Source: Roseococcus suduntuyensis
GTDB lineage: Bacteria; Pseudomonadota; Alphaproteobacteria; Acetobacterales; Acetobacteraceae
DNA: 64,000 nucleotides
NCBI RefSeq assembly: GCF_014196305.1
Contig: NZ_JACIDJ010000001.1
Coordinates: 275,683 to 339,682, forward strand
Direction: 5' to 3'
Below the pieces are notes generated by a model. That model made no database searches. It saw nothing but the letters and a program-made list of their open reading frames with translations, and was not told the DNA's origin. Made by a program: the position numbers and the translations under genes. This document shows, piece by piece, positions 63,828 to 64,000 of the stretch. How positions within the stretch are numbered: position 1 is the stretch's first letter; each line of letters opens with the position of its first letter.

Positions 63828-64000
63828 TCAGCTCTTCTGCGGGATGCGCGCGACCATCCGCATGGAGGTGGTCAGCTCCTCCATCTGCAGCCAGGGCCGC
63901 ATATAGGCCACCGCGTTGTACGAACCGGGGCGGCCGGGGATTTCCTTCACCTCCACCTTGGCCTCGCGCAGCGGATATTTGGCGCGCGATTCCTGGCCCG
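63828..64000 (-). CDS. tssC: T6SS sheath large subunit TssC (5' end off window)
   Basis: Only the last 56 residues are inside the window, and the gene continues beyond the right edge. They read PLREAKVEVKEIPGRPGSYNAVAYMRPWLQMEELTTSMRMVARIPQKS in full, of which PGSYNAVAYMRPWLQMEELT is the standard TssC ending that covers the contractile sheath. The rest of the system (TssB, TssA, TssK, TssL, TssM, ClpV, Hcp, VgrG) would lie to the right. Confidence 0.9.
   Translation of the reverse strand, partial: GQESRAKYPLREAKVEVKEIPGRPGSYNAVAYMRPWLQMEELTTSMRMVARIPQKS

Overview
The window is a very GC-rich, densely coding bacterial chromosome segment. Gene content and order suggest an alphaproteobacterium, most likely Acetobacteraceae in the Roseomonas/Roseococcus sense. 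Supporting this are the argJ / PpiC-type foldase / secA neighbourhood, a SUV3-like helicase followed by an S4 protein and a seven-iron ferredoxin, a TorF-type porin, a KpsMTED capsule exporter, and extreme third-position GC. The placement is an inference from gene content; no rRNA is present. I saw no tRNA, rRNA, CRISPR array, phage or insertion sequence.

Layout. 1-5.2 kb: a GNAT acetyltransferase with a repeat-coded tail (cut by the left edge), an acyltransferase-3 membrane protein, argJ, a secreted parvulin and a Rid-like protein. 5.3-9.8 kb: secA, a ferritin-like metal-dependent hydrolase and a methyltransferase. 9.7-11.9 kb: a ZnuA-like metal-binding protein coupled to an outer-membrane barrel behind a Zur-like palindrome. 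12-14.7 kb: a secreted alpha/beta hydrolase and a repeat-rich coiled-coil protein with a strong terminator. 14.7-18.4 kb: ferredoxin, S4 RNA-binding protein and SUV3-like helicase. 18.5-25.3 kb: MFS transporter, dnaB (preceded by two DnaA-box-like sites), alr, mlaE, mlaF, a double YCII protein and an EamA transporter. 25.4-31.7 kb: capsule export genes kpsD, kpsE, kpsT, kpsM, a lipoprotein and a divergent kpsC-like transferase. 31.7-37.6 kb: SDR, Nudix, FAH-family enzyme, a structured intergenic region, class I amidotransferase, lolA, a secreted protein, a TorF-type porin and a small protein. 37.7-45.2 kb: the tkt-gap-pgk operon, priA and transaldolase. 45.3-53.4 kb: DUF484-xerC-xth-phzF chain, a peptide-type ABC binding protein, LemA, DUF2207 protein and pabA/trpG. 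53.4-64 kb: a minus-strand type VI secretion block (tssC, second tssC-like, tagJ, tssE, tssF, tssG), followed by two tandem methyltransferase paralogues, an OmpA-like protein and an anchored HExxH protein.

Most notable points. The T6SS block runs with minimal spacing into two paralogous methyltransferases that resemble the Rickettsia outer-membrane-protein lysine methyltransferases in architecture. A roughly 110-base structured repeat occurs twice, each time directly after the stop codon of a sugar-phosphate gene and in the same orientation as that gene, with one stem changing sequence but keeping its pairing. Paired DnaA boxes precede dnaB. A Zur-like operator precedes a metal-uptake pair that includes an uncharacterised barrel.
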